Assembly (NCBI RefSeq): GCF_021018895.1
Contig: NC_079376.1
Span: forward strand, 14,137,001-14,201,000
Direction of reading: 5' to 3'
Length of the DNA stretch: 64,000 nucleotides
Source of the DNA: Seriola aureovittata
Lineage: Eukaryota > Chordata > Actinopteri > Carangiformes > Carangidae
In this document: in pieces, positions 40,801 through 55,439 of the stretch
How positions within the stretch are numbered: position 1 is the first letter of the stretch
How the letters are laid out: every line of letters begins with the position of its first letter
Made by a program: the position numbers and the translations under genes
The notes under the pieces: model-generated
Seen by the model: only the letters and a program-made list of their open reading frames with translations
What the model was told of the DNA's origin: nothing
The model's database searches: none

Positions 40801-43800
40801 AGCTTTTGAATCAATTTCATCATGTAGAGATTAAAATCAATTTCAATTCAAATAGCTGTGAAAATACATGTGATTTGTAGTAAATAAGATAAAACATACA
40901 AAACCACTATTATGGTCCTTTAATTTACTACGGCAGCATTGATAGCTTGCCAAGCAAGCAGAGCTCGTACCAAATTTGTCTGACACACCATCGTTGCCAA
41001 GCTCAGACTCTGCTCCGTCAGCTGCTCCCGGTCCAGTTTTATCAGAACCCGAGTCATCTGTTAACACAACAGGACAGGACAGTTGAGGGCCAAACAAAAC
41101 AGTGAGATGTAAGTTCTTTTGCAATTACAATAAAACAAATCTTGCAGCAAATAATTCAAAGTAGTGTGGAAAAGTAGTATGGCTGCATTTAAACAATAGA
41201 AGGTAAAGGTCATAGAAACTGTCAGGGATTATAATCTGAATAAAGTTGTATAAAGACAAATGTTCAGCTGAACTGACGACACCAAACAGCTGCTGTCAAT
41301 TAGACATTTCAAACCTTTCAAACCTTTTGTGTGTTTTTACTCAACTTGCAGAGCTGATATTAAACTTCCACAATTTGACAAAATAAACTTAAATCAAGCT
41401 CTACTTCTACTTTCTTTTTTCTAAGCTGTCAAAACAAAACCCTTTCAATTACAGCTGTGTGATGTCTGAAGCGTCACACAGTAATAGTGTATTATTAGCC
41501 ACATGTTTCTGAAATGACTATACTTCTCAAATTATAGGGAAATATCAGTGCCATAGTGATATTGTAAGTGTTTTCCTCTTTTTAAAACCTGTTTTAACTT
41601 ACAATTACTATCCTGTTTGTAATTTTTGACAGTGTCACTGTCACAGCTCTTATGGCAGCGACCCAACTCCAAGCAGTCCTAGCAAAGTGTTCTTGGCTCT
41701 ATCTGAATAAATTTAGCATTTATAGATAGGCTCCTCTGAGCGGGGTGCATGCTCGCAAATGCTGCTAGCATTTGGAAGTAATATGATCAGTTTTCATAAG
41801 CCTGCTTCCAGGAGACAGCTGTGGAGTTTATGTCATTGGCTGACATCATGCAGCGGCGCTAAGACAGGGCTTAGAGAAAATATAATGAGTGAAACCTAAT
41901 CGACGGTTTGTGATGCGTATCGACTGTTCGAGTTAAGCATTGATGAATTAATACAGCGGATCGGGTTCCTCGCCAATATCTTTGTGCAAGAGACCATTAA
42001 GCAGATGATTATTGAAGAGAGGCTGCTGTTAAATGATTTAATATGATACAACTGAGGTGTCCGTTCACATTAGATATGACTGTTTAAGTCATTCGCAGCA
42101 TTTTTAACAGGGCCAAGTTAACTGTATGTTTTAGTAACAATCCAAAAGGAAAAACTACCAGCCAACTCTGTACCTTTTGTGTCTTGTTTTGATTTTTGGT
42201 TCAGCGCAGCTTCATGTTGGATTTTTCTAGATGCAGTTTGGCACACTTGATTCCCTCGCAGGGTTTGATTGGGTCAGGTAAAGAGACCAGATGTGACTTC
42301 TAACCCCCTCTCTCTGCCTCCCTCTGAGTCCCCCCGAAACCCTCAAAGCTCTCTAGGGTTCTCTGGGTACAAACCCTCCTTTGTTTGTCCCCTGCAGCAC
42401 CAAGCCCAGCCATGATGTCATGGCTATTTGAAGGGGTTTAACTGGCCAACTATAATAACCCATTCCTTTAAAAAACAGCCTCCACTGGAAGAAATATTTC
42501 TCTGTTGCTCACTTGGGCTCTCCACATTCCTCCCGGTTCCTGAACCTCCCAATCCAAACAGAACATGGTCCCACACTGCCGGGGTTTTCTTTTTGACTTT
42601 TTTTTTTCTCTGAATCTATTTCCTCTCTACTTTTTGGCGATTCTAAGGAACAATGGCACCTTTTATACGTCTGTCCTGTTAAAGATATCCCTTGCCACTA
42701 TTGTCTCTACACAATGTTGACTCACTAGGCTGCAGACAGGGGCGAGGTAAGGCATCCCACTGCTGCCATATGATTGTTATTTTTGGAAGATTGAAAAATA
42801 AAATAATAAATGAGGGACTGAGAGGCCTGTAACTACACGAGAGGCTTGTTCTTGTATACTGGAAACTCAGTAAAAGCTGCAACTTATTATGGAATCAGTG
42901 ATCAAACAAAAATCCTTATACTTTATGTACTGTATGAAATCAAAAGGTTCATTATGCAAATGCAAATTCAATTACAAGGATCATGATTCAAGTGAATGCT
43001 CATGCAAGTAAACGATCCAAGTTAAACTATCAAGTTGTTTAAAATGCAATCAGCCTCCTTCCGCACAACCTGAATCCATTCATGGTCTTGCTGCAGTGTT
43101 TCGGTTCTGACGCCATCCCCTCCCACTTCATTCACAAATCCAGCCACAGGAAACAAGTCACTACACACTCTCTCTGCTGGCCTCCAGTGCCAGCTGCATC
43201 ACAGGAAAAGGCCTGATGATCCGGGGTCACAATGAGCTCCAGATGTTGTTGGGGACATTGTAATGTCCAGGAAAAGTTATGTGTAGTGCCCTTGCATCAC
43301 ACTCTGGAAATCTCCAGACAGCTACCACATGTGATCAGTCACACATGAGGCAGTTTATACAACATTTGGCCTGACAATGTCGCTGGAAAGGAGCAAAATG
43401 AAAAATGTGCTACGAGAGCCAACATCTCTATGTAGAAATAATGTGCGCTGCCAGCCCTGTATTAGCCCTGTAATATATTATCTGTGCAGACATAAATGTT
43501 AAAATCCAATCCTGTAAATGTTAATATGACAATCCCATGTTAATGCTAATATGAAACCTGCTGCAGCCTGAGCAGCTGGGGACGGAGAGGCTGCTGTATG
43601 TATCAGTCTGTCCTGGTGGGGGTGCTGGGAGGTGATGGGGCCAGTTGTCAGGAGACCACCCCAAACAGGGCCCAAACAGCCAGCTGGAGGGATTGAGGAG
43701 GCGCCATGTTGCACTGACTGACCAGATTCTTCAGATAGCTCAGGGGAGGACAGGCTGTCCGCTGGCAGATGGGAAGAGGGATATCTCTCCAGCAGCATGG

Positions 43801-46800
43801 AACCCCCTCCTCCTCCTTACATCACCCTGCAAAACCCCTCACTCTCACTTCCAGTCCCACTCCACGTCTTCGCTGTCTCTTTATCTTAGTGTCTTTCTTC
43901 TGCTTGGTTTCTCTGCTGGCTCCCAGGCAATGTTTAAAAAGTTATGCTTTCCACGTTGGGCTTGAATTTGAACAGCTGCCAGGATTTTGTCGACCCTTTT
44001 CCCCTGACCGGCACTATAACCGGCTGCAGTTGCTTCTTGTACTTTTTCAGTCTGTGATCCAGTAAAAATAATAAACTGACATGACAGATACTGTATGTAG
44101 AGCTACTCTGGGAGATACCCCTCATTTACAGTATTTCAAATAAATAAACTCTTCTCTGATCTTTTTGAGAAACATAATTGGGCTCCAAGCAGGTTAACTG
44201 CATTCAACTAAATTAAAATAGCTAACAATTAGTTGATTCAACCTTGATGGAAAGTGTTGCTCATGGTAATTGCGGGCTATTTGGCTGTATTATACTGTAA
44301 GTGTTTTGACAATGAGGCCCCCTAATCTTTGTGGTAAAAAGGCACCCAAACTCCACTGCACCCCCGATGGAACAATTATGTATAAAAACAAACGCTGCGG
44401 TGATGGACTGCCAGAGTGTAATGGATGACGGACAAGAGAGCAGAGAGAGGGGAGGGTTGAGTATCTAGAGTCGGTCTATCACGCACTCACTACCACCAGA
44501 GGACAAGTAGGAAATGGAACAAACCAGTTAAGGATTAAGAGTCAGGCCAGAAAGTCTCTAGGTAACTCCATAAAGGGCAAAAACACTTGTGATAAAAATC
44601 TCAAGGAAATATGCTTCCAAGAAAGACTTCTGATTGAACTTCCTAAGGTATTTTTTTCCTAAAGTAATCACAGAGTGGGAGTAGAGCGACGCATGCAGTC
44701 AGGTTGAACTGATCTCCCGGTGACCGCTGCCAGCTTCATCACAGCGGTCTTCAACTGTTTTCATTGAAGTCTTCATTCTCACTCAGTCACACTTACAGCA
44801 GAAGCCAAACCAGACAAATTCTCTGTCACATAAACACACCACTGGGAGAAAGTTATCTATCACCGAGATTAATTGGGTAATTGTGTGTGTCTCCCGTGTC
44901 TGTGTGTGTCTGTGTGTTTCCGTGTGTGTCCGTGTGTGTGCGTGTGTGTGTGTGTGTGTAGTTTGGCCTTAAATTATCTAAACTATCCTTCTTTATCTCC
45001 CAGCTTTAAATCAATATTTAAATCCCCTCAAAAATTCCATGTGCATGTACAGTATTACTGTCTGCTGCAGATACAAATGCTTCATTTAAAAAAAAAGTTG
45101 CCTTACATGTTTAAAGAACACAGCAGCCAGGGAAACTTTTGCAGCCCGCTTTTTTCTTTTATTTGTGTTCGGCCATGTTTATTCAAGCTCTTTCTCAGCT
45201 TACAAAGACTTCTAAGAACATCACTGCCAAAACTAACTTCAGGTTTATATGAAATAACACCACCACCAGGTAGACTCAGTAAATAGTGATCAGCTTTACT
45301 TTAACCCAATCATAAGCATTTCTAGCATATAAGCATTAGATTTCCTCAAGGATTTTTGGGGGGATGTACAGTATATAAAAACTGAGATTTCAATCATAGA
45401 TATGAACCCGCTGTGGAGAATAGTAGACTTGGGCGATATCCAAAATTTAGTGTCTCCCAAATACCACAATATTACCATATTACCGCGCTGCAATTTAGGC
45501 GCCGCATGCAATGTACAGTAAGCAAAGCAGTGCATTTTTTTTTCAATATTAGGGAAAATATTTCGTGTATTTATATCTTTCTTCTTCTTCTGGACACTTT
45601 TTTAGGGGGTTCCAACTTCTTCCCAAAAAAAGTCTAAGCACAATTTTTCCTTCAACTGCTTTCCGTGCTTACAGTTGAGACACTTTTCATTACGAACCTG
45701 AAATGATGTAAAGATCTACTTGCTGCCATGTATCGATATTTTCTTAAAACTCAAATGCCTCCCAAAAAGTCCTGATCCCCCTTTTCTACTGATGAAAAAT
45801 ATCTGCCGATGTATTTTGCTGCTTTCACTTCAGTGAGTTTACCTTTCAAGTTTAGTTTAAGTTTCGCACTTGAGAGACACTTTCTGTGGTGAAAAATCAT
45901 TACGTAGACATACTCCATCACATCAAATAGAAAACACACCAAAAAGTCTGACAGTATCCAATCAGGACATTGACGCAAACTTAAAATGACAGCACTGGGA
46001 TATCCATCACATGAATGATTCTGAATATGTTCCATTTTCAGTGCTCTGTAAGTGCAATGCCGACACACACAAAGCCACGTCTGACTTTGATGCTATATGG
46101 CACAACTGTACAATGAACCTTGACATTATAGCTGGCTCGTTGCCTCGATCTCCAACCTGTCATTTTAGCACAATCAGCAGACACCCTCTCTTTGAACTCA
46201 ATGACAACTTCACATTGAGGGAGACTAAAATAAACTTTGGTCCCGTCTATTCCCATGCTTTATTACAACAAGCGGTGTTTTCTGAAGTGCTTTTCAAGTG
46301 TTTTCCAAATCTGCCTGATTATGGCTCTTCTTCTGAAGCACAGCTGTCACAAGACCAGGCTGTAACTCCTCCTCTGCGGAGAGAGAGTGCAGACTCTGGC
46401 CCTAATTAGGCATCTTAGAGTAATTAGACTAAACACAGCCTTCACGCTCCACTCTGCTCATTCATCATGCTCTGCTGTAGCGCAGAGGAAATGCACTGTA
46501 CGCACATGAACAAACGAGTAACACACTCAGTCAGACTGTGCTTAATCCTCCAAGCCCAAAGAGCTGTGTGAGAGTCTGAAGACAAACAGGCACTACACTG
46601 AATGTGTTTCTTATTGTGGAGCTGCAGACCTCCTGCCTCCACAGAGTGTAGCCTAAGGAAAAGGAAGAGCCTGAGATCCAATTGAGTCACAGAGGATGAA
46701 GTAGTATGAAACAATATCCCATGCCGCTGTTGACTTTGGGCAGGGAGAGGTAGGGGCTGTAACACATACAATAGATGAGAGGATCAAGCACTAAACCTCC

Positions 46801-47397
46801 ATAAATCCACTTGTTTTAGACCTCGACCTCTGTGAGTGATGCTGTCTTTTAACATTTGAACTGTGGTGAGATTTTTGACAGCAGGGAAACTTTACAAATG
46901 TGGCCTCAAAACACTACAGCGGAAGATGATGTGGTCTGACCGTACAAATTAGAGGCTGACACGGTCTCTGGTTTTAGTTAGCACACAGGTGACTTCATGT
47001 TTTATAGATGCTGAATTGAGCTTGAATTTTTAACAAGACTGACACATTTTACAACAATCAATGATCTCATCTCAGGAACCAGCAGAGAAACAGGTCATAC
47101 AAACTGAACCCCATCTGCACTCACCGATGACAATGAGGGTGTAGTTGATGTTAACGCTACCAAAGCCGTTGGTGGCTTTGCAGATGTAGGTGCCCGTGTC
47201 ATCTGCCTCCACCTCCTTGATCTTCAGGCCCATGCGCAGGATTCGGAAACGGATCCAGCCGCTGTGGATGTTGCGCCCATCCTTGGTCCACATAATTAGG
47301 GGTGGAGGGTCTCCTTCCACCGGACACGGTAGCTTGATGGCACTCCCAAGCCGGGCTGTTTGTCTGTGAGCAACCTTCTCTGACACCCGTGGAGGTC
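37895..47397 (-). CDS. fgfrl1: FGFRL1, FGF receptor-like 1 (5' exon not found)
   Basis: Exons 47397-47125 (Ig1), 41057-40971 (acidic linker), 40537-40253 (Ig2), 39543-39190 (Ig3), 38328-37895 (membrane segment and tail). With the one base carried over from the missing exon they make 477 residues plus stop. Ig cysteine contexts are [38 protein letters not shown] and [19 protein letters not shown]. Ig2 starts with the basic [13 protein letters not shown], the heparin-binding side in FGF receptors. One membrane helix (starting [10 protein letters not shown]) follows Ig3. The cytoplasmic part lacks a kinase and ends in a histidine-rich segment ([22 protein letters not shown]), a hallmark of FGFRL1. 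The family acts as a non-kinase FGF-binding receptor and cell-adhesion protein. The signal-peptide exon must lie beyond 47397, inside or outside the window. Confidence 0.95.
41058..47124. other. Large FGFRL1 intron between Ig1 and linker exons
   Basis: About 6 kb. Contains a TG-rich microsatellite (44881-44960), a repeat-like stretch around 45415-45800 beginning ttgggcgatatcc, and a repeat-poor stretch of high sequence complexity near 41740-42060. No exon was recognised. Confidence 0.5.
44881..44960 (+). repeat. (TG)n microsatellite, interrupted
   Basis: TG and TGTC/CG variants form a mixed repeat, becoming pure TG toward the end. Confidence 0.9.
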
Positions 47398-50279
47398 CTG
47401 AGGACACACAACCGCATAATAAAATGATAATTTTTCTAAAACTGATTCTTTAAAACCGTAATATGGTTTTGCAAAAGTAAAACAAATCATGTGGTTGAAT
47501 CTGCAGCCCACAATAACATTGAAATTGGGATTTGATTCTGATATCAATATTTTAAAATGGCATAGCACATCTTTAACCATTTTGTGCCAAAGAAATCAGA
47601 AGTAAGCAGTTATTCAGCAATTTCCTATGGTTATATTCTTGTCTTGATGGAACAACAATAAAAAGTGATTCCAATTCTTTTTGACGTATGACCCCTAAGA
47701 CAACACAATGTCTAGCTGCAACTGCTCGTCACAAGTTGCTAATGATTTTTAGATTTGTATACAGTTTAAAGGTACAATTTACAGTAACTGACCAGGGAGA
47801 AAAAAAAGTAGAACTGACTCTAGAAAAATAAACATAATTTGTGGCAAAACAATTTCACCACGAAGCCGATTCAGTAGCTGTTCTGGACATTTCCTCTCGA
47901 CTTGTAAGCCAACATAGATGAAAAGTCCATGAGGAATGTAAATTTGAATCTATGTTTCCATTAAAAAATGGGCAACTCCATCTGCTGATGAAGACTGCAT
48001 GATATAATCAAAAGCTCCAGAACAACCACTGAATGGACCTTGTGGTGAGATTATTTCGCCAACTGCTGTTTCCAAGATCAAGAATGAACTTTGAATCTCA
48101 ATGTTTTTTCCACTTTCCTCTCCCGTTAATTATCTCGTGACCCGTTAGGGGACTCCTAAACCCACAGTTTGGAAACTAATGATCTACACCACCACACATC
48201 AAACCCTAAGGTGCAGCTTGTGGAAACTCACCTATTGTGTTAAGCGGCAGAGGAAACAATAAGATGGCACATAAGTGGAAAAATTACTTAAATCAGGATG
48301 ATTGAGCCACTGAATAAAGGCATGAGAGTAACATCCTTTATGTAGAACAATTTCAAAAGTATGAATTTAACTAATAACTTAGTTTATCCAACAAACAACA
48401 CTGCACTGAGTATTTACAAGTACACACTTTACAGCTGTAAATCAGTGCAGTGAAATCAGCAAATGAAATAAAACATATATATATGTAAATATAGAGTCCT
48501 AATTTCTCTGACTAAACGCAGCTGTAAAACCAGCATTGGTGTGGGCAGATGGAATGAGATAGAGGTAATTTGTCATCTTTTTGTCTGATTACCCAGAAAT
48601 GTTGAAACCAGATTGTAATAATTGGACAAGCCCTGTCGTCCACTGCCTGCACAGAGAGGGTAAAGTGTTCTGGCTTCGGTTTTGCGTAGCGTGCAAGAGA
48701 TCAAAGCGATGAGGGGGGCGGGTCACAGTGAGACGGACAGCAGCCTGTTCTCCCTGCTCTTAATTGGCTCGGGCCTGCTCCCTCAGATCTGGTGAAGTGG
48801 AGCGGGCCGAAACACCCTGTGATGGTGTTAGGAGGCCTGCGCCGCTGCTCGCAAAGCGCCAGGCGTTCGACTAACCCCCCGACCAAAAACTAAACAAAAC
48901 CCTGAATTACTGAGAAGACTAGACACCGAAGAGAAACAGGAGATTGGGGAGCTGGGGGGCTGAGAAAGGGGGAGGAAATGCAACCAACCCCTATAGCTTC
49001 AACAGCCCTCAAAAGTACACAGAGCACAGTCTGTGCCTCAGAACAAATGGTAGCAGTAGCAGTAAAAACAATGGGGAGGGTAAGTACACATGGCCTCTCT
49101 CAACACATACACACACGCTCTAACACACATAGGAGTCACATTCCTTTGGTGCATTTCACACATATGGTAAACAAGAAGTTCATTATACTGATGGGGCTGC
49201 ACTGGGGGGAGGTGACACAGGTAACTCCATCTGGTCGTTTTATCCATCACATTGCCAACAGATGTATCTCAGTTGCAGGTACAACATCTGGACTGCTGTG
49301 CTCGTGACCTCAGATGCTAAAAAGCTGGACACACTCATATTTTCTTTAAAAAAAAAACCCGTCATGCCACAAAACTCAGTGAAAAAAGGGGATCTTGTGA
49401 GCGTAAACACCAATGAAAGCCTCCTTCCTTTTTGTTTCTGTCTTTCCCAACCATGCATGAACGCACACACACACACACTCAGAGTTTTCCTTCCTCTCTG
49501 TGAATGGCCTTTCCTGGTCCACAGCATGCACAGGAAATTGGAAGTGTCATTGTTTATGTCTGTGGAGAAAACGCAACCACAGTCTTTTTGGCTGTTGTCA
49601 GCTGGCCCATATCTCACTCCTCTCCTACCAGGAAAGCAGAACAGAGGCGCTCACTGTTTCTACTCTGCTTTAGCACCACAAACAGGTCACAGCGTTGGCT
49701 TGGTGCTGCTGGGGCTCATATGGACTGAGTTGATCCCAAAAGACTGAACCGCCTTGTAAAAACATAAATTCATTTCTGACAAAATCTTGAACAAATAGGC
49801 TTCAGTTATCTCCTCTGACTTATGGTCCCACAAGCCACTCAACCATGTGCTGCTTCTAGATTAATGGACGGGACTGGCGTTCAAAACAAGGCCTGATTCA
49901 TGTCAAAGGTTTAGTTGAAGCAAAGTTTCGAAACACATTGAACCTACATTGTCAAACAAAGACATTTCTTGAGAATGATATACTTCCAAAGAAAATAAAA
50001 AGAGATAGGGGAACATTTAAATGCTCTTTTCCATTTGTAAAAATATACAACGATGCGCTGCAAAACCTCTCTGCAGTGTTGTTGCAGTTGTACACTCAAC
50101 CCAAGTCTTCTTGAGGAGAATCCTTTTTTTGTTATGGTCAGACAACTTTTGATTTGTGTTTCTGTGAAACTTTGCCTAAATTAGCTAAGTTTGGTACACT
50201 GTGATGTCTTAAGGCATTGGTACTTTATGCAAATTACGCATATTCACTTTCTTGCAGAGAGTTAGATAAGAGTCATATC

Positions 50280-50590
50280 ACACTCATTTCTGCTAAATAT
50301 AAAGCTACAGACAGCAGCCGGTTACCTTAGCTTAGCACAGCTTAAACAGCTAGCTAGCTTTGTCAAAAGCAAAGCAGACTTCATCACCTTTGAGCAGAGC
50401 CAAGCTTACAGTTTCCTCACCTCTAGACTTTATGCTAATCTTCTATTAACTGTATCCTCATTTACCAAACAAATGTAAGAGTGGTATCTTCTCATTTAAC
50501 TAACTTTTGGCAAAGAAATAAACAAACAAATGAATAAATAAGCCAATTTTCCAAAATGGCAAACTATTCCTCCAACTTTGATAAAGGTCT
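50280..50590. repeat. Interspersed repeat, teleost type (SINE-like or DNA-element fragment)
   Basis: Text such as ttagcttagcacagcttaaa, agctagctagct and actttatgctaatc is a pattern I recognise from repeats scattered widely in fish genomes. Boundaries are approximate and the family is not named. Confidence 0.45.
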
Positions 50591-53500
50591 ATGTGATCTT
50601 GAACTTATTCAGGACAACTCCTGCTCCTGAACTTTTTGGCTTTATAAACTAAAAAGCTTTGGCTGGTGCTCCAAGCACAAGGAATGTGCAACAAATGATT
50701 TCCTCCCTCCATCTCTGCTTCTAAAAAAACCTTTTGAAGTCTTTTTAAAAACAAGGCATGAAGAGGTGCTGAAATCAAGGACATCGTCTGAATAACTTAA
50801 TAAGTATTTGTGCTGTGTGCATGACCACCATCCTTTCTTCAGCAGGGACTCTCCTACTTCTTCTTCTCCTCCTCCTCCTCCCTCTCAAGGACAGGTTCTC
50901 TTAACCTTGGAGATGAAAGCTCAGAAATCACACAGAGGCCCTGTGTAGAAAATCCAATTCTGAGAAAAGGGGAGTTATTGCTTTATCTGCTTGATTGTAA
51001 GATACACAGTTCAAGATGTCCACAATAGAACAGGTAATCACATCATACTGGAAGTAAAATGTACTGCACTTTTCTCTGCTGTTTTAGCCTGGGTCTTCTG
51101 AGGCTCTCTCCCGGTTTGCTGAACATACCATTATGTTCCTCTACGCAGGCTGTGATGAATGGGAATCTGCCAGATTTTTGACAAACTGCTGAGTAGTTCA
51201 GTTAGTTCAGTGTTTACTCAAATTGTTAGAATTGTTAGCTTGTCTGTAAATGGAAAATGATACACATGACCATATGGGCTTTCCCGAATTGCAGCATTGG
51301 TACGGCGCTCCTTATTATAGCCAAGCTCCATGTGTGAATGGAATCTTTCATAGCGCAGGAAGAGGAGGAGGACGCCTGGCGACTCACAGAATTAGCTCTG
51401 TTTTCCTTTGCTCAATTTGGTGATGGATTATTTTAAGAGAAAGGGGTACATTCAATAAGGGGCATTCTTGTGATGTAGACTAAATATAGCCATTTTTACG
51501 AAACCTTGTGAGCAGGTTAATGAACTGTTGATCTGATGTGCAGGCATCCATGGAGGGAAGTATGTTAGGAAATGTCAGAATGCAAATGAAAGAGAAAAAA
51601 AAGAGGAACATAGAAAAAAAAAAAAAGAAAGACTACAAAGGCTGCCAGGATTGAGCAATGATCAGATGTGCTGGCACCTCTCTCCTCATTTATTTTCTCT
51701 TTTACAAAACACCTGTGGGTTTGTAATGATGTGTACATGCATTTTTTCTCCCATACAAAGTGCTTTTGTTTTTTTTGGTCATTGCAAACATGTCAATAAA
51801 GGGTTGGCTTGGCTGCTGACAGATGCTCCAATAGTGAACACCTGGAACTTAACCAACCACAATGAGAATAACTTAATAATGCATGCAACACCGTCTGCCC
51901 AATATTTAAAAAAACACTGTAAACATCTTCTAATAGAAAGGATTTGGGCCTTAATCTCCAGCCAACTGCAAGAATGTCTTATGCTTCAAAAGGCTTTTGC
52001 ACACTGCCAGACTGTAGTGATTCATTACCTAGATAAACACTGATCTGAGTCAATGTGTCTTCAATATGCAGTATTTACATAAAGGATAAGAAGCAGACAG
52101 ACAGATAGAAGCTGGAGAATGCTTCCTCCTACTCAGCAGCACTGTGTTAGTTCAGCAGACCGTACAAGAGACCTCTAACACAAGAGAGCATGGTTTAATG
52201 GAGCCAGTGCTTCCAGGGAAATATTTTATCATGCATCTCTTAAAATCTCAGGATGGGAAAAAAGTAGAAAAGTAGAGTTCAAGGAACATGATAGGTAAGT
52301 AATGCACACACACACAAAAAAAAAAAAAAATACATGAAAGCTAGAAACCAAATCCAGAGCCGGTGACTTCACTTGAGACTGGAGGGGTTGGTTGAAGGCG
52401 AAAGGTGAGGCAGACACCGCAGCTCAGGGAGTGTGTGAAAGGCCAGAGCTTCTGTTCAGAGCCTGCTGCTGCGCTTAGCTATACATTTCACAAGCAGAGA
52501 TAAAAATCGGCATAAAACAGTGAGAGTGGTGGGGGGGGCACCTTAGCAATTCAAGAAAGGAGGCAAGGTGAGGTGAGGGGTTGGGGGGGGGCTGCAGTGA
52601 CGGGGTGAAAGGGGATGGGATATATGGAGTGGTGGTCGAGGCTGTTCTGACAGCAGCGGGGCAGCGGAGGGTGAAGAATGCCGTCTCTTCTTACCCCTCC
52701 AGACGTCCTGCCCAGCAACTTCACCCAGTGTGGTAATCAATACCTGTTATTTTCCCCTCTCAGCTTTCCAATCAATAGATAAGAGCGGGGTAAGACCAGC
52801 CTGGGACAATGGCTCTTTCTTTCGGTACCATCTGATGTGGGCTGAATAGCAACTTCTTCGGTGGTGGGAATGGTACAGGAGGAGCTATTGGGTGACATGA
52901 GGGACTAGAGACACAGCAGGAGGGGGTGGAATAAAAACAAAGGGGTAAAGAGAATAAGATGCTCCAGTCGATCCATCTGATTAAAGCAGAATCGCTGGAA
53001 TAACATCGCTGCTTGTTTTCAGTGCATCTGCATCTGCTTCCTTCACTAATGGCTCCAGAACAACAGGCTCTTGCCGACTCCTCATCAAAAGAACAGGAAA
53101 GAAACAGAGAGAAATTACTCCAGCGTCGTAAAGCTTCTGGAAACATCTCCATCACGCGGCCTACCCTTTACAGGCCCTACTGTGGAGCCTTTGAACTCTA
53201 AGCTGCTATATTTCATTAAACTTGACTGCCTTCTCCCGGCCCCAGCTGCCTCTGTCGGAGGAAAGGAGCATGTGTGTGAGTATGTGTGTTTTGAAGATTC
53301 CTTACTACTGTCATCTGCTGTAATACGGCAACAGAAATCCAGCCTACACCCACAATAAATCAATTAGACATAAATATGTTTGTTTGTCATAAAACTGAAT
53401 ACTGGTCATCATTCATAAAGACAAAGACTACAATCACAAATATAAAAAATTAATGCACTTTTATGACATAGAACAGTAACACTGAGGAAGACTACTTGAC

Positions 53501-53654
53501 ACTGCAAATACCATAAATTTAGTAAGCGTGGCCATTGTTCAGGTCATTTTTTACTTACTAAATTGATCACGACACGAGATATGTCTGAATCCAGGCCGCT
53601 CTAACTTAGAATTTCCTGAGAGGAATCCCCCACTGTACGTTTTATTGATACTTT

Positions 53655-53797
53655 GATTATGTGAAAGGCTTCTTTTAATTCAGGGTCACTTTCCATAAGA
53701 CGTCCGTACTTTTCCATACTTCCACAAGCTTGGAAAGTTATGGAGTCTCCCTTATGGAAAGTCTTCCACCTGAATTAATGGAGGCCTTTCATATAAT
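53655..53797. repeat. Inverted repeat with arms of about 65-70 bp
   Basis: The left arm (about 53655-53723) and right arm (about 53731-53797) are imperfect reverse complements: actttccataag pairs with cttatggaaag, aattcag with ctgaatt, and gtgaaaggc with gcctttcat. They are separated by a few bases (caagct). It could be a MITE relic or a stable hairpin. Confidence 0.7.
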
Positions 53798-55439
53798 GTT
53801 TTTGGAGTGGCTGTTTTGTCTCATTACTGGATAGTGGTTACAAGTTGCAGTGCTTTTCCAGTGTGCTACCTGCTCAGCAACAGCACAGCAAATGGGCATT
53901 TTCTTTCAGAAGTGGTCACCTTTTAGGCTATTATTATTAATAATGCTTTCAAAGAGTCTTTCTTTCCCTGCTAAAAATAAAACTCTGGAACATTACAGTA
54001 TTTCACTGACTTTTGTTGGGTAGGGAGGGGTTTGTTCATTCTTGTTCTTTGAGATGGATGACATGTTCCTCCATTACCGTGGACACTAGTTTATTTTGAG
54101 TCATCCCATTGACATAATCCGCCCCGCAGCTGTAAATATTCACTAGCACATTTAATGTGTATTAATCTCTGGCTTAAAATAGTCACCAACAAATGCACAA
54201 TCTACTCTATTTTGAATTACATTTGCTAAAAACTACAGCGTTCAGCTGTTTTAGGAAATGACCTGGCATTATCTGGGGCTGAGTGCCAAAGACACAGAAA
54301 AAGACTAATGCATTGTTGGCTTTCGTCTTTTCATGGGATTTGTTAACAACAAAAACTGTAGAATAATGCCAACCTTATCATTTAATGTGCTTCTTTTATC
54401 TCTCTCTGGTTGTGTGTTTGTCCACTTTAACAGAAAAAGAAACAATGGCCAATATAAGAAAATATCTTTAAAACAATGTAATAAACTGAATAAAATTATA
54501 AATTAAATATTGAATAAATTACAAATGTAACTGAAGGTATTTTTTACTGTGACTTACTGTCTATGAGAAGTTTCAATCCAAAAATATCAATACAATCCTA
54601 CAAAGTCAAACATTCTGCCATTGTCCTTAGATAAGACAAATACAAATAAAAACTCTCTTTTGAATATTGTCAGTAAATAGAAAACACTAATGCACTAATT
54701 CAATAGCATAACTTTTCTTGCAATTGTGAATAAGTAATTCACTGGTCATAAAGAGCACACAGTGAGTGGCACTCTAGTCGCTTTATCTCACTCCATTAGG
54801 CTAAGGCCTGGTGCACACACAGGGGCTGAGTGTGTGCTTAGGGCCACTTATCAGGGAAGAGGCAACAGGAGGGAGGCTGGGAAGAGAAAGAAAGGCCAGA
54901 TAGAGTCACAGACAGAGAAAGAGGGGTCAGGGGAGTGGAGAGAGAGAAAATGAAGCCAAGAAGAGAGAAGTAGGGTGAGGGTTAAAGAGAGGAGAGTTGA
55001 TTTAGAGAGTGGCAGGGAGCAGAGGCTACGATGGCAGAGAGGCCTTCTTTAACACACTGCTCATAAGGAGAGGAGGGCTGCATGGGGGAGTGAAGGGGGA
55101 TTAGGTGGGCCCTGGCGGCAGTAACCAGGAATCCCAACAATCTCACACCCCACTCCCTGGCCCAGGCTCGGCCTCAGCCACATGACACACTCAAACAGAC
55201 CTTTCTCTCTGCAATACAGTGCAGGGCACCAACAAGCACCTGTTTATGACTGTCTGTCTAATATGTTTGGAGATGGACCAACCACTTGGCACTGAGAGGG
55301 ACATTGTGTGAACACTCACACATGTTTGGCTGCTCTGGACTGTCTGTGTATTGTCTCTTCTCTCTCACACTTGTACACAAACGCAGATGTATGGAGTTAA
55401 GTTGCTACAAAAAGTTCTCATTATTATCCTCCAACCTGT

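Noticed and set aside
52543..52740. Possible FGFRL1 signal-peptide exon
   Set aside because: It begins with M but has no hydrophobic core, and no suitable phase-1 donor was found; low-complexity proline/serine text follows.
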